64,000 nucleotides of DNA, taken from Brenneria alni. GTDB taxonomy: Bacteria; Pseudomonadota; Gammaproteobacteria; Enterobacterales; Enterobacteriaceae. The stretch's first letter is position 1. Every line of letters starts with the position of its first letter. This document shows, one piece after another, positions 38,307-47,891 of this stretch. The position numbers and the translations under genes were made by a program. The stretch covers positions 1-64,000 of the forward strand of contig NZ_MJLZ01000010.1 of NCBI RefSeq assembly GCF_003666245.1, in the 5' to 3' direction. The notes under the pieces were generated by a model, which ran no database searches, was not told where the DNA came from, and worked only from the letters and a program-made list of their open reading frames with translations.

Positions 38307-38374
38307 GGTGAGCATCCTGCTCGTCACCTTACGGGCCGTCGCTGTGCGACGTTAAAAAACGCGTGCGGCGTTTT
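38307..38374 (+). other. three consecutive hairpins in the mltA upstream region
   Basis: Stems GAGCA/TGCTC (38310-38314, 38318-38322), CGTCG/CGACG (38337-38341, 38347-38351) and AAAACGC/GCGTTTT (38356-38362, 38368-38374) follow a CATAAT box at 38291-38296. They may form a structured leader or a small transcript ending at the last hairpin. The last stem also has a T-run on the minus strand. The rest of 38178-38479 holds the tRNA promoter and the mltA start region. Confidence 0.4.
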
Positions 38375-38479
38375 ATGACTCGCTCCGTCCGTTTTTTATC
38401 GGGTGTCGTTTCTTTCTATATAGGTGTTTGTTATCGTTCGGCAGTGAATCTGTCGATGTCAAAAGAGAGCGCAAAGAAG

Positions 38480-39652
38480 ATGAGAGGATGTTGGGGAAAA
38501 TATCTGCTGACCGGCGTGGTGATTGCCATTCTTGCGGGGTGCCAGTCCAAACCCACCGATCGTGGACAGCAATATAAGGATGGGCACCTCAATCAGCCTC
38601 TGGAACTGGTGAATGAACCGAATGCAACCGGCAAACCCGTTAACGCCAGAGACTTTGTCACGCAGGTATCTGAAATCAGGGCGGCATCACCGGGCCTGTA
38701 TAGCCGCAACACCAACACCTTTCAGGCGATAGAAAGCTGGATGATGTCGGGTGCCGATACCCGCGAACTGAGCAAGTTTGGCCTGAGCGCCTGGCAGATG
38801 GAGGGGGTGGACAACTTTGGCAATGTTCAATTTACCGGTTATTACACCCCGGTGCTGCAAGCCCGTTATACCCGTCAGGGCGAGTTCCGCTATCCGCTTT
38901 ATGCCATGCCTCCCCGGGGCAAGAAAAACCGCCGACTGCCGGATCGGGCCTCCATTTATTCTGGCGCTTTAGATGAGCGTCTTGTCCTGGCCTGGTCCAA
39001 TTCACTGGTGGACAACTTTATGATGGAAGTGCAGGGCAGCGCCTATATTGATTTTGGCGATGGCCGCCCGCTCACCTTCTTCGGTTATGCCGGTAAAAAT
39101 GGTCATGCCTATCGCAGTATCGGCAAGGTGTTGATCGACCGTGGTGAAGTGGCGCGTGAAGATATGTCGATGCAGGCTATCCGTAAATGGGCCGAGCAGC
39201 ACACCGAATATGAAGTCCGTGAGCTGCTGGAACAGAATCCGTCCTTTGTGTTCTTTAAACCGATGATGTCTTCCCCGGTAAAAGGGGCGAGCGCCGTGCC
39301 GCTGGTGGCTAAAGCGTCTGTCGCTTCCGACCGTTCGCTGATCCCCGCCGGAACGGCGCTGTTGGCCGAGGTGCCTTTATTGGATAATGCAGGAAAGTTC
39401 ACCGGTAAATACGAAATGCGCCTGATGGTGGCGCTGGATGTGGGCGGTGCGATTAAAGGCCACCACTTCGATATTTATCAAGGCATTGGTCATGAAGCCG
39501 GTCATGCGGCGGGGTTCTATAACCACTATGGCCGGGTATGGGTGTTGAAAAATGTGCAAAGTGAGGGAACCTTGTTTAGCGCAGCTCAAAGCAGCCCATC
39601 AATGAATACCCGCAGTTCAGGATCGCTGTTGGTCAGTAATCCACAGAATTAA
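38480..39652 (+). CDS. mltA: membrane-bound lytic murein transglycosylase A
   Basis: 390 residues from the ATG at 38480 (MRGCWGKYLLTGVVIAILAGC), picked because it yields a signal peptide with lipobox LAGC; the frame is open to 38363. Outer-membrane lipoprotein that cuts peptidoglycan, including unsubstituted strands. The MltA barrel (FTGYYTPVLQARYTRQGEF), the VQGSAYIDFGDG stretch, and the 3D domain with the catalytic Asp (MVALDVGGAIKGHHFDIYQGIG) are complete. A C-terminal tail of ~30 residues (FSAAQSSPSMNTRSSGSL) exceeds the E. coli protein (365). Confidence 0.96.
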   Translation: MRGCWGKYLLTGVVIAILAGCQSKPTDRGQQYKDGHLNQPLELVNEPNATGKPVNARDFVTQVSEIRAASPGLYSRNTNTFQAIESWMMSGADTRELSKFGLSAWQMEGVDNFGNVQFTGYYTPVLQARYTRQGEFRYPLYAMPPRGKKNRRLPDRASIYSGALDERLVLAWSNSLVDNFMMEVQGSAYIDFGDGRPLTFFGYAGKNGHAYRSIGKVLIDRGEVAREDMSMQAIRKWAEQHTEYEVRELLEQNPSFVFFKPMMSSPVKGASAVPLVAKASVASDRSLIPAGTALLAEVPLLDNAGKFTGKYEMRLMVALDVGGAIKGHHFDIYQGIGHEAGHAAGFYNHYGRVWVLKNVQSEGTLFSAAQSSPSMNTRSSGSLLVSNPQN

Positions 39653-39727
39653 TATTCCCCTGCACGCCATATCAACGGCAGCCAGAACAGCGACTGCCGT
39701 TAAAAAATCACGTCACGGGTGGTTAAC

Positions 39728-40645
39728 TTACACCTGAAAACCGTATTTGCGGCTTAATCCCAGGTCATTGACGATACGCACGCCGGTTTGTAAAGCGTCA
39801 CCTTGCAAGTCCCGTAATGGTCGGCGCAGGCTGCCTGCAGGCAAACCGACGGCCTTCATCAGCGATTTCACGGCAACCGGGTTAATTGCCGAATAGGTGT
39901 AGTGCAGCAACGGCAGCAGGTGCTGATAGGCAACACGAAAACGTTCAGCATCTTCGCCGTTTTTCCACGGTCGTGAAATCTCCGCCAGTTCCGCCGGGGC
40001 AATGTTCCCGGTCATATTAGCCGTACCATGCCCGCCCAGCGACATGGTCGGGACGACCAGGCCGAGGTTTGGTGAATCGCAGCACATAACGGAAACCTCT
40101 GGATTACCCGCCAGCACCTGGGCGACCTGTCCGACACGGGTGGTGGATTCTTTATGAATAACGTAATTCGGGTGTTTGAAAATACGCAGCAGCGATGTCC
40201 AGTGCAGGTCGGTTTTAACTCTGGGCGGATTATTATAAATCCCTAGTGGCAGATCGGTCGCGTCGGCAATTTCCAGAAAATAGTGTTCGATGTCGTTTTC
40301 GCTGGCGCAAATATAGGCCGGTGCGGCAATAATGGCCCCGTCTGCGCCGTTATCGCGGGCGTAGCGAACATAGTCAATGGTGGTATCCGTATTATTACCG
40401 GTGCAGCCGTAAAACAGCTTCATCTTGTTACTGCGGTATTGGGCGGTACGCCGGATAATCTCTTTTCTCTCTTCTGCGGAAAGCATGGAAACCTCACCGG
40501 TGGAGCCCATGATTAATACGGCGGTCGTGCCATGCTCTTGCTGAAATTTTAATAAGGCTTCAAATGCGCCGAAGTCTACGTTGCCGTCTTCATTGAATGG
40601 CGTAATGAGTGCGACAAACGACCCTTCAATTTTTTCTCTGCTCAT
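39728..40645 (-). CDS. dihydrodipicolinate synthase (DapA) family lyase/aldolase
   Basis: 305 residues. Class I aldolase TIM barrel of the DapA/NAL family: GSTGEVSML (pyruvate/2-oxo acid carboxylate site), Tyr137 in LGIYNNPP and Schiff-base Lys165 in YVIHKEST are all present, so it should be active. It is not the housekeeping DapA: divergence and context differ, and it sits last in an ABC-transporter/SDR/TetR operon. Related catabolic members handle N-acetylneuraminate, 4-hydroxy-2-oxo acids or pyrroline carboxylates. Substrate unknown. The gap to convergent mltA (75 bp) has an inverted repeat AACGGCAG/CTGCCGTT at 39674-39701. Confidence 0.87.
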   Translation of the reverse strand: MSREKIEGSFVALITPFNEDGNVDFGAFEALLKFQQEHGTTAVLIMGSTGEVSMLSAEERKEIIRRTAQYRSNKMKLFYGCTGNNTDTTIDYVRYARDNGADGAIIAAPAYICASENDIEHYFLEIADATDLPLGIYNNPPRVKTDLHWTSLLRIFKHPNYVIHKESTTRVGQVAQVLAGNPEVSVMCCDSPNLGLVVPTMSLGGHGTANMTGNIAPAELAEISRPWKNGEDAERFRVAYQHLLPLLHYTYSAINPVAVKSLMKAVGLPAGSLRRPLRDLQGDALQTGVRIVNDLGLSRKYGFQV

Positions 40646-40677
40646 GTTTCTTCCTGTCGGTCTGGGGTAAATAAAAA

Positions 40678-41391
40678 TCAGGATTGAAGCGGCGCTGCGG
40701 TAAAGCCCGCCTCAACAAAATGCAATAAATGTTCCAGAACCCGGTCATCGTCACTGTTGTCGCACAGTCCTTGCGACAATAACGCCAGCCTTCCGGATCG
40801 CGGATCGGCATCGGTCAGAACGTGCATGGCGGCGCCGCGGGCGAACTCGTAACGCCAGATGATTTCTGTCCGCGGCAGTTCAGGCAGCGAACGGGAAAAG
40901 GCATCAATGAAACGATGGGCCACCTGATCAAATTGAGCGGCAAGCAAGGTGGTGACTTCCAACCCCGGCGTGGCGCGTAAATGTTGCAACAACCGCACCA
41001 CGATACGTCCGCCATCCGGGGTACGGGCGGTTTTCACCAGGGGCCGCAATAGTGCGTCCAGCAGTGCTGAAAGCGGTGGAACATGGCCTTGACAACGATG
41101 TTCAACCTCATCCAGCAAACGGGTTCGCTCTTCATTCAGCGGGCCTAATACGGCGTCAATAACCGCCCGCAATAATCCGTCTTTGGAACCAAAGTAATAA
41201 TTCACTGAGGCCAGATTGGCGTTTGTCGCTTCGGTAATTTCCCGAATCGTGGTCAGTTCGCTGCCTTTATAGGCAAAAATGGTGATCGCCTCATTCAAGA
41301 TCCGCTGCTTGATATCCGCTTCTTTGTCTTTTAGCGCTTTATTCTTACTGTCGTTATTTTTAACTATCTGATCTTTAAGTGTTGTCACCAT
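40678..41391 (-). CDS. TetR family transcriptional regulator
   Basis: 237 residues. N-terminal TetR helix-turn-helix at about 25-75 (ILNEAITIFAYKGSELTTIREITEATNANLASVNYYFGSKDGLLRAV) preceded by a Lys/Asp-rich tail (KNNDSKNKALKDKEADIK) of ~20 residues. The C-terminal ligand domain is variable. Encoded within the transporter operon, so it likely represses the operon and the divergent molybdoenzyme in response to the imported substrate. The start could be further downstream. Confidence 0.9.
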   Translation of the reverse strand: MVTTLKDQIVKNNDSKNKALKDKEADIKQRILNEAITIFAYKGSELTTIREITEATNANLASVNYYFGSKDGLLRAVIDAVLGPLNEERTRLLDEVEHRCQGHVPPLSALLDALLRPLVKTARTPDGGRIVVRLLQHLRATPGLEVTTLLAAQFDQVAHRFIDAFSRSLPELPRTEIIWRYEFARGAAMHVLTDADPRSGRLALLSQGLCDNSDDDRVLEHLLHFVEAGFTAAPLQS

Positions 41392-41438
41392 GACTTGTCC
41401 TTTTCATTGTGCGAATAACGGCGTGATTACGGATATGC

Positions 41439-42218
41439 TTAAAACGTGCCCGGATAGCTGCCGCCATCAATAAGCAGATTCTGACCGGTGATATAGCCCG
41501 CCTGCCGGGAGCATAAGAAGGCGCAGGCGGCGCCGAATTCTTCCGGTCTGCCATAGCGTTTTGCCGGGTTAGCTTCCGCCCGTTCCTGCTGGATGGCGGT
41601 GAAGTCACGCCCTGTTTGCTCAGACAGTGACCGGATGTGTTGCCACTGCCCCTCTGTGTCGAAAATACCCGGCAGAATATTATTAATCGTCACATTTCGA
41701 TCGATGACGGTGCGGGATAAACCGGCAACAAACCCGGTCAACCCAGCGCGTGCGCTATTGGACAACCCCAGTTCGAGCTGGGGGATCTTTACGCTGCGGG
41801 AGGTGATATTGACGATACGGCCAAAGCCGCGCTCGCTCATGCCGTCGACGGTCAGGCGAATCATTTCAATCGGCCCCAGCATCATGCTATCGAGCGCCGC
41901 CAGCCAGTGTTCTCGCTGCCACTGACGGAAATCCCCCGGCGTTGGCCCGCTGGCGTTATTAATTAAAATATCGGGCTGGGGGCAGGCTTCCAATGCCGCG
42001 TCGCGCCCGGCTTGCGTGGTGATATCGGCGATAACGGCGGCAGGGCGGTTGCCGGTTTGCTGATAAATATCCTGCTGTGCCTCCTGTAAGACGGCCCCTG
42101 TGCGGGCAAGCAGCGTGACCTCGACACCTTCCCGCGCCAGTTGCAACGCGGCGGCTTTGCCCAGTCCGCGGTTCGCGCCCCATACCAGCGCTTTTTTCCC
42201 CTGAATACCAAGATCCAT
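41439..42218 (-). CDS. short-chain dehydrogenase/reductase-like protein
   Basis: 259 residues. Rossmann NAD(P)-binding motif ALVWGANRGLGKAAALQLA (G-x3-G-x-G), then ILINNASGPTPGDF (NNAG-like) and the C-terminal LPGIFDTEGQ. Where classical SDRs have catalytic Tyr-x3-Lys after the Ser, this protein reads SRSVKIPQLELGLSNSARAGL, so Tyr and Lys are replaced; the same variant exists in a recognised SDR subgroup. Either it uses other residues or it is not a standard reductase. Lies 4 bp after the ATPase gene and 47 bp before the TetR gene. Confidence 0.88.
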   Translation of the reverse strand: MDLGIQGKKALVWGANRGLGKAAALQLAREGVEVTLLARTGAVLQEAQQDIYQQTGNRPAAVIADITTQAGRDAALEACPQPDILINNASGPTPGDFRQWQREHWLAALDSMMLGPIEMIRLTVDGMSERGFGRIVNITSRSVKIPQLELGLSNSARAGLTGFVAGLSRTVIDRNVTINNILPGIFDTEGQWQHIRSLSEQTGRDFTAIQQERAEANPAKRYGRPEEFGAACAFLCSRQAGYITGQNLLIDGGSYPGTF

Positions 42219-42222
42219 ACGG

Positions 42223-43959
42223 CTAAACCTCTTGAATTATCTGTTTGTTCACCGTCAGAACGGCGTTATGGGTAGTCTGCCGTCGGCGGAGAACGGTTTC
42301 GCGCTGCCCTCCCGGCACCGCATCAATCAGCTTGCGGGTGTAAGGATGCTGTGGCTGGTGCCAGATACTGTAATGATCGCCGCTTTCTACACAACGCCCA
42401 TTTTGCATCACCATCACCCGGTCGGCGATGTAGCGCACGACGGCGAGATCGTGGGAGATAAACAGCAGCGAAAGCCCCATTTCATTTTTCAGCTCAACCA
42501 GAAGATTGAGGATTTGTGCCTGAATAGAGACATCGAGAGCTGAAACCGGTTCGTCGCAAATCACCAGTGAAGGGCGCACAACCAGCGCACGGGCGATGCC
42601 AATACGTTGGCGCTGTCCGCCGGAGAACTCATGGGGATAGCGGCTCAGGCTGCCAGTCGGCAACCCGACACGGTCAATAATGTTGCGGATCGACTGCTGC
42701 CGTTGAGCACGATCGCCGATGCCATGCACAATCAACGGGGTTTCCAGAATATGTTGAATGCTATGGCGTGGATTCAGCGAGGCGTAGGGGTCCTGAAAGA
42801 TCATCTGCACCCGCTGACGCAGGGTTTTCAGCCGTGATTCCTTGAGTGCGGTGATGTCCTGACCATCAAAAACGATCTGCCCCTGTGAGGGGGGCAACAG
42901 GCGCAGAATGGTTTTTGACAGGGTTGATTTTCCACAGCCGGATTCGCCCACCAGCCCGAGGGTTTCCCCCGGCAGAATATCCAGCGAAACGTCATTGACG
43001 GCCGTTACCGCGCCCTGCGCCGTCTGGTATTTCGTGTGGATATTTTTTAAAGACAGCAGCGGCGGCTGGTCTGCTATCCGGGGACGGTGAGTCAACGGCG
43101 GCGGCGTCACCAGCGTAAACCGGGCCTCTTCCGCTTGCTGATAATGATGGATTTCCGCCAGACGGCTGGTGCGGTAGTGTACGTCCTGATCCATATGCAG
43201 CGAGGTCGCCAGCAGCCCACGGGTATAATTGTGGGTGGGGGCCTGAAATAGCAACGAGGTTTGCGCTTCCTCTACTTTTTGTCCGGCGTGCATTACGGCA
43301 ACACGATCGGCCCACTGCGCCACCAGACCGAGATCGTGGGTAATCAGCAGCAGGCTCATCGACAATTCATGCCGCAGTCTGTCGAGCAGTTCGAGGATCT
43401 GCGCCTGAATGGTGACGTCCAGCGCGGTGGTCGGTTCATCGGCGATCAGCAAACGGGGCTGGCATGCCACCGCCATAGCGATCATCACGCGCTGGCGCTG
43501 TCCGCCAGACAGGTTGTGCGAGTAATCGTCCACGCGGCGGGCAGGCTCGGGAATTTTTACCAAATCCAGCAACTCGATGGTTTTGGCTCGTGCAGCGGCG
43601 GTGGTCAGATTTTCGTGTAGCTGCAGCGTTTCGCTAATCTGCTGGCCGATGGACAACACCGGGTTGAGCGAGGTCATCGGTTCCTGAAAAATCATTGACA
43701 GCGTACTTCCCCGCAACTGGCGCATGTTGCGCTCCGGCAGCGTGAGCAGATCTTGTCCGTCGAGCATAATGCGCCCGCTGACCTTGCCAGGTTCGGCAAC
43801 CAGGCGCATTAATGACAGCGCGGTCGCTGATTTCCCACAGCCGGATTCCCCCACCAGCGCCAGCGTTTCGCCCGCATTAATGGTCAGATTCAGCCCGCGC
43901 ACGGCCTGATGACCGGGAAAGTTAACGCATAAGTCTTGAATATCCACCAGTGGCTTCAT
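42223..43959 (-). CDS. fused oligopeptide/opine-type ABC transporter ATPase (two NBDs)
   Basis: 578 residues. Two complete ABC ATPase domains in one chain, like GsiA/YejF: Walker [17 protein letters not shown] and signature [14 protein letters not shown] in the first, [16 protein letters not shown] and [15 protein letters not shown] in the second; Walker [14 protein letters not shown] and [13 protein letters not shown]. Each half ends with an oligopeptide-type C-terminal extension. Powers import by the two permeases just upstream in the operon. Start overlaps the permease stop by 4 bp. Confidence 0.94.
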   Translation of the reverse strand: MKPLVDIQDLCVNFPGHQAVRGLNLTINAGETLALVGESGCGKSATALSLMRLVAEPGKVSGRIMLDGQDLLTLPERNMRQLRGSTLSMIFQEPMTSLNPVLSIGQQISETLQLHENLTTAAARAKTIELLDLVKIPEPARRVDDYSHNLSGGQRQRVMIAMAVACQPRLLIADEPTTALDVTIQAQILELLDRLRHELSMSLLLITHDLGLVAQWADRVAVMHAGQKVEEAQTSLLFQAPTHNYTRGLLATSLHMDQDVHYRTSRLAEIHHYQQAEEARFTLVTPPPLTHRPRIADQPPLLSLKNIHTKYQTAQGAVTAVNDVSLDILPGETLGLVGESGCGKSTLSKTILRLLPPSQGQIVFDGQDITALKESRLKTLRQRVQMIFQDPYASLNPRHSIQHILETPLIVHGIGDRAQRQQSIRNIIDRVGLPTGSLSRYPHEFSGGQRQRIGIARALVVRPSLVICDEPVSALDVSIQAQILNLLVELKNEMGLSLLFISHDLAVVRYIADRVMVMQNGRCVESGDHYSIWHQPQHPYTRKLIDAVPGGQRETVLRRRQTTHNAVLTVNKQIIQEV

Positions 43960-44876
43960 GCGCCTCTCCCCCGCAAACGCGGATTTAATGCATCGTTCAG
44001 GGCATCACCAACCAGATTCAAAGACAAAACGGTCAAAACCAGTGCGGTGCCGGGCAGCGCGGTCAGAAACCATGCGGAACGCAATGACTCGCGGCCAGCG
44101 CCGATCATACTGCCCCAACTCACCCGATTCGGATCGCCAAAACCAAGAAATGATAAGGCGGATTCAATCAGAATAGCCGAGGCCACCATCACCGATGTGG
44201 TGACAATGATGGACGGCAGGGCATTGGGTAACATTTCCTGTAGGATAATGCGCAGGCTGGAAAATCCCTGACTGCGTGCCGCCAGTACAAAATCGCTTTC
44301 ACGCAGTGAACGGAATTCGGCACGAACCAGACGGGCAATCGTCGGCCATGCTGCGATGCCGATAGCCAGCGAAATCAGGCCGACAGAAGGGTTTCCTATC
44401 GCCACCAGCACCACCACCAGCAGAAAGGTAGGGAATGTCTGGAACAGTTCGGTAATGTGAACCAGTACATCATCCACCCGACCGCCAAAATAACCGGCAA
44501 GGGCGCCGACCAGCGTGCCAATCACCAGACTGACGATGACCGCCGAAAAACCAATCTGTAGTGATACCTGTGAGCCATGCACAATACCGGCGGCGACATC
44601 CCGCCCCAGCGAATCAGTCCCCAATGGAAACCGGGTGTCTTCCCCCGGCCACAAAAAGGGCTGCGCTACCATGTCCAACGGATCGCCGGGATAGATGAAC
44701 GGCGCGCTGGCCGCCATCAGAAAAACGGTTATCAATAACAGTAAACCCGCCATACCGGCTGGATTGCGGATAAACGCCCGGATTTCCGGCGACAGGCGAG
44801 AAGAGGGTTTCAATGAGCCAGCGGCCACCGGCTTTCCTCCATCAGGGACGATGTTATCAGGGATAATGTTATTCAT
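43956..44876 (-). CDS. ABC transporter permease (DppC type)
   Basis: 306 residues from the ATG at 44876 (MNNIIPDNIVPDGGK), which follows the previous permease stop by one base; the frame is open further but into the neighbour. N-terminal OppC_N-type segment (FIRNPAGMAGLLLLITVFL), then five further membrane segments and the EAA loop (FRSLRESDFVLAARSQGFSSLRIILQEMLPN). Inner-membrane half of a peptide/nickel/opine importer. Confidence 0.93.
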   Translation of the reverse strand: MNNIIPDNIVPDGGKPVAAGSLKPSSRLSPEIRAFIRNPAGMAGLLLLITVFLMAASAPFIYPGDPLDMVAQPFLWPGEDTRFPLGTDSLGRDVAAGIVHGSQVSLQIGFSAVIVSLVIGTLVGALAGYFGGRVDDVLVHITELFQTFPTFLLVVVLVAIGNPSVGLISLAIGIAAWPTIARLVRAEFRSLRESDFVLAARSQGFSSLRIILQEMLPNALPSIIVTTSVMVASAILIESALSFLGFGDPNRVSWGSMIGAGRESLRSAWFLTALPGTALVLTVLSLNLVGDALNDALNPRLRGRGA

Positions 44877-44877
44877 A

Positions 44878-45867
44878 TCAGCGAGCCTTAATACGCGGGT
44901 CGAGCCAGGATTGCAGTAAATCCACCAGCACGTTCGCCAGGATGACCAGAAAAGCCGAAAGCAGCAGCACGCCAAGCAGTACGTTGAAATCACGCGCCAT
45001 CACCGCCTCCAGCGCCAGACGGCCCAGCCCCGGCCAACTGAATACGGTTTCAACCACGGCGGCGCCCCCCAACAGGTTGCCGAAATGCATCCCGGCCACG
45101 GTAGTGATGGGTAACAGGGCGCAGCGTAAAATATGACGAACGGTCACCGCCAACGGCGCCAGCCCTTTCGCATGAGCGGTACGCACAAAATCCTGTTGGG
45201 CGATTTCCAGCATGGCTGCGCGGGTCAGGCGTGCATAAATGGCAATAAAAAAACTACTGAGCGCCAGCACCGGCAGTACAGCATGTTGCAGCATATCTTT
45301 GAAATGCGCCCAGCCGGTCAGGTTGGCGCCAATAGTCACGTTCCCCCCGCTTGGCAACCAGTCGAGGTGAACGGAAAACAGGATCAGCGCCATCAGGCCA
45401 ATCCAGAACCCAGGCGTGGAGTAAAGCAGCAGAGCAAATAATGAGAGGAGCCGATCGGGCCATTTCCCGGCCCACGCCGCCATAGCGGCGCCCAGCAGAA
45501 TACCGGCAATAATCGCCACCACCTGCGACAGCAGCATCAGGAATAGCGTACCGGGCAGACGGGACATAATCAGCTCCATGACCGGTGCGTTGTAACGTGG
45601 CGAGAAGCCAAGGCTGAACTGCGCCAGATTAGTCAGATAATGATAAAGCTGTTGCAGAACGGGCTGATCGAGACCGAACTGGGTGCGCATGTGGGCCAGG
45701 GTTGCCTCAGTCGCACTGCCTGATTCGCCGGCCAGTACGTCAACCGCATCGCCCGGCACCAGTTGCAGCAGGAAGAACACCAGCACGATGATACCTATCG
45801 CCGTTGGCAGCGCGTGAAGCAGGGTTCGTCGCAATACGCGTCCGATTCGTTCCAATGTATTCATCAC
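44878..45867 (-). CDS. ABC transporter permease (DppB type)
   Basis: 329 residues. First membrane segment LLHALPTAIGIIVLVFFLLQLVPGDAVDVLAG is the DppB/OppB signature. Six membrane segments and the EAA loop QQDFVRTAHAKGLAPLAVTVRHILRCALLPI. Two adjacent ATGs (MMNTLERIG) leave the exact start open by one codon. Pairs with the DppC-type permease to form the channel. Confidence 0.94.
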   Translation of the reverse strand: MMNTLERIGRVLRRTLLHALPTAIGIIVLVFFLLQLVPGDAVDVLAGESGSATEATLAHMRTQFGLDQPVLQQLYHYLTNLAQFSLGFSPRYNAPVMELIMSRLPGTLFLMLLSQVVAIIAGILLGAAMAAWAGKWPDRLLSLFALLLYSTPGFWIGLMALILFSVHLDWLPSGGNVTIGANLTGWAHFKDMLQHAVLPVLALSSFFIAIYARLTRAAMLEIAQQDFVRTAHAKGLAPLAVTVRHILRCALLPITTVAGMHFGNLLGGAAVVETVFSWPGLGRLALEAVMARDFNVLLGVLLLSAFLVILANVLVDLLQSWLDPRIKAR

Positions 45868-45914
45868 AGACCTTATGAGTAGAGGTTCCCCTGCTTACGC
45901 AGGGGAGAGCCGAA

Positions 45915-47495
45915 TTACTGATCCAGCCACAGGTCAGACAGGCTGCCGTTCACGCCCTGAATATCGGTCAGGTGATTGTGTACCCGCTTGTTGTAGATGG
46001 TCAGACGTTTAATCTGGAGCAGGTTAAGGTCCGGTAGTTCAACTTCCACAATGCGTTGGAACTGTTTGTACAACTCGGCGCGTTTGGCAGGATCGGTCTC
46101 CAGCGAGGCTTGTTCCAGCAGGCGATCTACTTCCGGGTTGGCGTAGTGCGAGCCGTTGCCGAAAGGTACGCCGGGTTTAAAGGCTTTTGACCAGTACAGA
46201 CGTTGAACGCCTACCGCGGGATCGAACAGGTTGGAAATAGAGTGGTTGGTAAAATCAAAATCGCGCTCGGTGTAAACGCGCTTGATATAGGTAGCGAAAT
46301 CCTGCGAACGGATAGTGACATCAATGCCGACTTTGGCCAGTGCGGATTTAACGTATTCAGCCACGCGTTTAAAGCCATCGCCATAAGGCAGGTAGTCATG
46401 CGTCAGTTTGAAACGGATACCGTTTGCCTGACGTGCAAAACCCGCCTCATCCAGTAAGGCATTCGCTTTGGCGATATCAAAACCATAAGGGGAGGGCGTG
46501 CTGTCATGAAACTGCGCCAGCTCTGGCGTAATCGGGGTGGGAGAGTTCACTGCATAGCCGTACCACACCACGTTTTTCAGTACCTCACGGTTAATGCTGT
46601 GGGCAATCGCCTGACGAACTTTCAGGTTTTTCAGGTAAACATTATCCAGATTGAATTCGATACGGGTTTGTGTTGGCCCATAACCATAGCCGCCCGTTTC
46701 AATTGCCAATTTGCTGTTTTTCTGAATGCGTTCAATTTCACTTAATGGCACCGGTGATTCACTGCCGAGATCAAGTGCGCCGGTTTCAAAAGCAATGGTA
46801 CGCGTTGCGGCATCAGGAATAAATTTCACCACCAGTTTATCGATATAAGGTTTGGGTTTATCCCAATACTCAGGGTTGCGCTCATAAATAATATGGCTGC
46901 CGCGAACCCATTCCTTAAAGACATAGGGGCCTGTACCGACAGGCGCGGTATTATGCGGGTTGCTGCGAATATCGGTTCCTTCATACAAATGTTTTGGAAC
47001 AATGGGCGCTTCATTCGCGGAAAAAGCGCTCAATAAATAGGGGGCGGGCTGCGATAGTTCAATAATTGCGGTATAGGGATCAGGGGTTTTCACGTCGGTG
47101 ACGCTGGCAAACGTACCCTGCCCACGTGAATTATATTGTTTGACGGCCAGTATTGAAAATGCGACATCCGCAGAGGTGAAATCCTGTCCGTCATGCCATT
47201 TCACGCCTTTGCGCAGATGAAAGGTATATTGTTTTCCGTCCGGGCTGACTGACCAACGGGTAGCCAATGCCGGAACGGGATTAAGGTTGAAATCATAATT
47301 AAGTAACCCTTCAATCACTTTTGAATTGACCTTCAGAATAGGGCCGGCTGTGTTGACAAGGGTAGTCAGTACCGGAGGTTCCGGCTCTACCAGGAAATTG
47401 AGGGTGCCCCCCTGTTTCGGGCTGGGTTCCGCCGCCTGACTGTGTAAGCTGAATAGTGAAAAGGCCAATACCAATAAAAGCGCCTGTTTTTTCAT
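45915..47495 (-). CDS. ABC transporter substrate-binding protein (family 5, peptide/opine)
   Basis: 526 residues from the ATG at 47495 (MKKQALLLVLAFSLFSLHSQA|AEP), which gives a clean signal peptide; the frame is open to 47546. SBP_bac_5 domain: RWSVSPDGKQYTFHLRKGVKWHDGQDFTSADVAFS is the family signature, followed by VKTPDPYTAIIELSQPAPYLL and VGTGPYVFKEWVRGS. Periplasmic receptor that decides what the importer takes up; the ligand cannot be read from sequence. First gene of the seven-gene operon. Confidence 0.94.
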   Translation of the reverse strand: MKKQALLLVLAFSLFSLHSQAAEPSPKQGGTLNFLVEPEPPVLTTLVNTAGPILKVNSKVIEGLLNYDFNLNPVPALATRWSVSPDGKQYTFHLRKGVKWHDGQDFTSADVAFSILAVKQYNSRGQGTFASVTDVKTPDPYTAIIELSQPAPYLLSAFSANEAPIVPKHLYEGTDIRSNPHNTAPVGTGPYVFKEWVRGSHIIYERNPEYWDKPKPYIDKLVVKFIPDAATRTIAFETGALDLGSESPVPLSEIERIQKNSKLAIETGGYGYGPTQTRIEFNLDNVYLKNLKVRQAIAHSINREVLKNVVWYGYAVNSPTPITPELAQFHDSTPSPYGFDIAKANALLDEAGFARQANGIRFKLTHDYLPYGDGFKRVAEYVKSALAKVGIDVTIRSQDFATYIKRVYTERDFDFTNHSISNLFDPAVGVQRLYWSKAFKPGVPFGNGSHYANPEVDRLLEQASLETDPAKRAELYKQFQRIVEVELPDLNLLQIKRLTIYNKRVHNHLTDIQGVNGSLSDLWLDQ

Positions 47496-47763
47496 GTTTT
47501 CCATCCCTATTCGGAGAATTGGCTTCTCCGTTTTTATTTTTTGCATAACAAAATTTTTGCGAACGAACTCATTTCTCTATGTGAAAAGAGAAAATAAAAA
47601 ATGCACATGAAGGATTAATTCAACATCGGATGGATAACGAATTTACATTATGCTGGCTTTTTTCGGGTGTCGCGCTTTTCATCCGGGTTTCCTGGTTTCA
47701 AGTTTGGTTAATAAAAGGTGTTTCCCTTTTTCTTTTCCGACCAAACATTATCCTAACGATTGT

Positions 47764-47781
47764 TTTAAACAAACGTTTAAA
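47764..47781. promoter_or_regulatory. palindromic operator candidate in the divergent ABC/molybdoenzyme region
   Basis: TTTAAAC-AAAC-GTTTAAA, a perfect 7-bp inverted repeat with 4-base spacer, in the 396-bp gap between two divergent genes. The symmetry and size suit a TetR dimer, and the operon encodes a TetR regulator. The remainder of 47496-47891 is AT-rich with no gene. Confidence 0.45.
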
Positions 47782-47891
47782 TCCGTATAAACAATGTCGA
47801 ATTACGCATAATCATTGTTGGTTCCGGCGATTGGGCAGGGCGTTGATTCACGCTATTATATAGTCCGCTAACTACTTACCATGAGGTCGTC

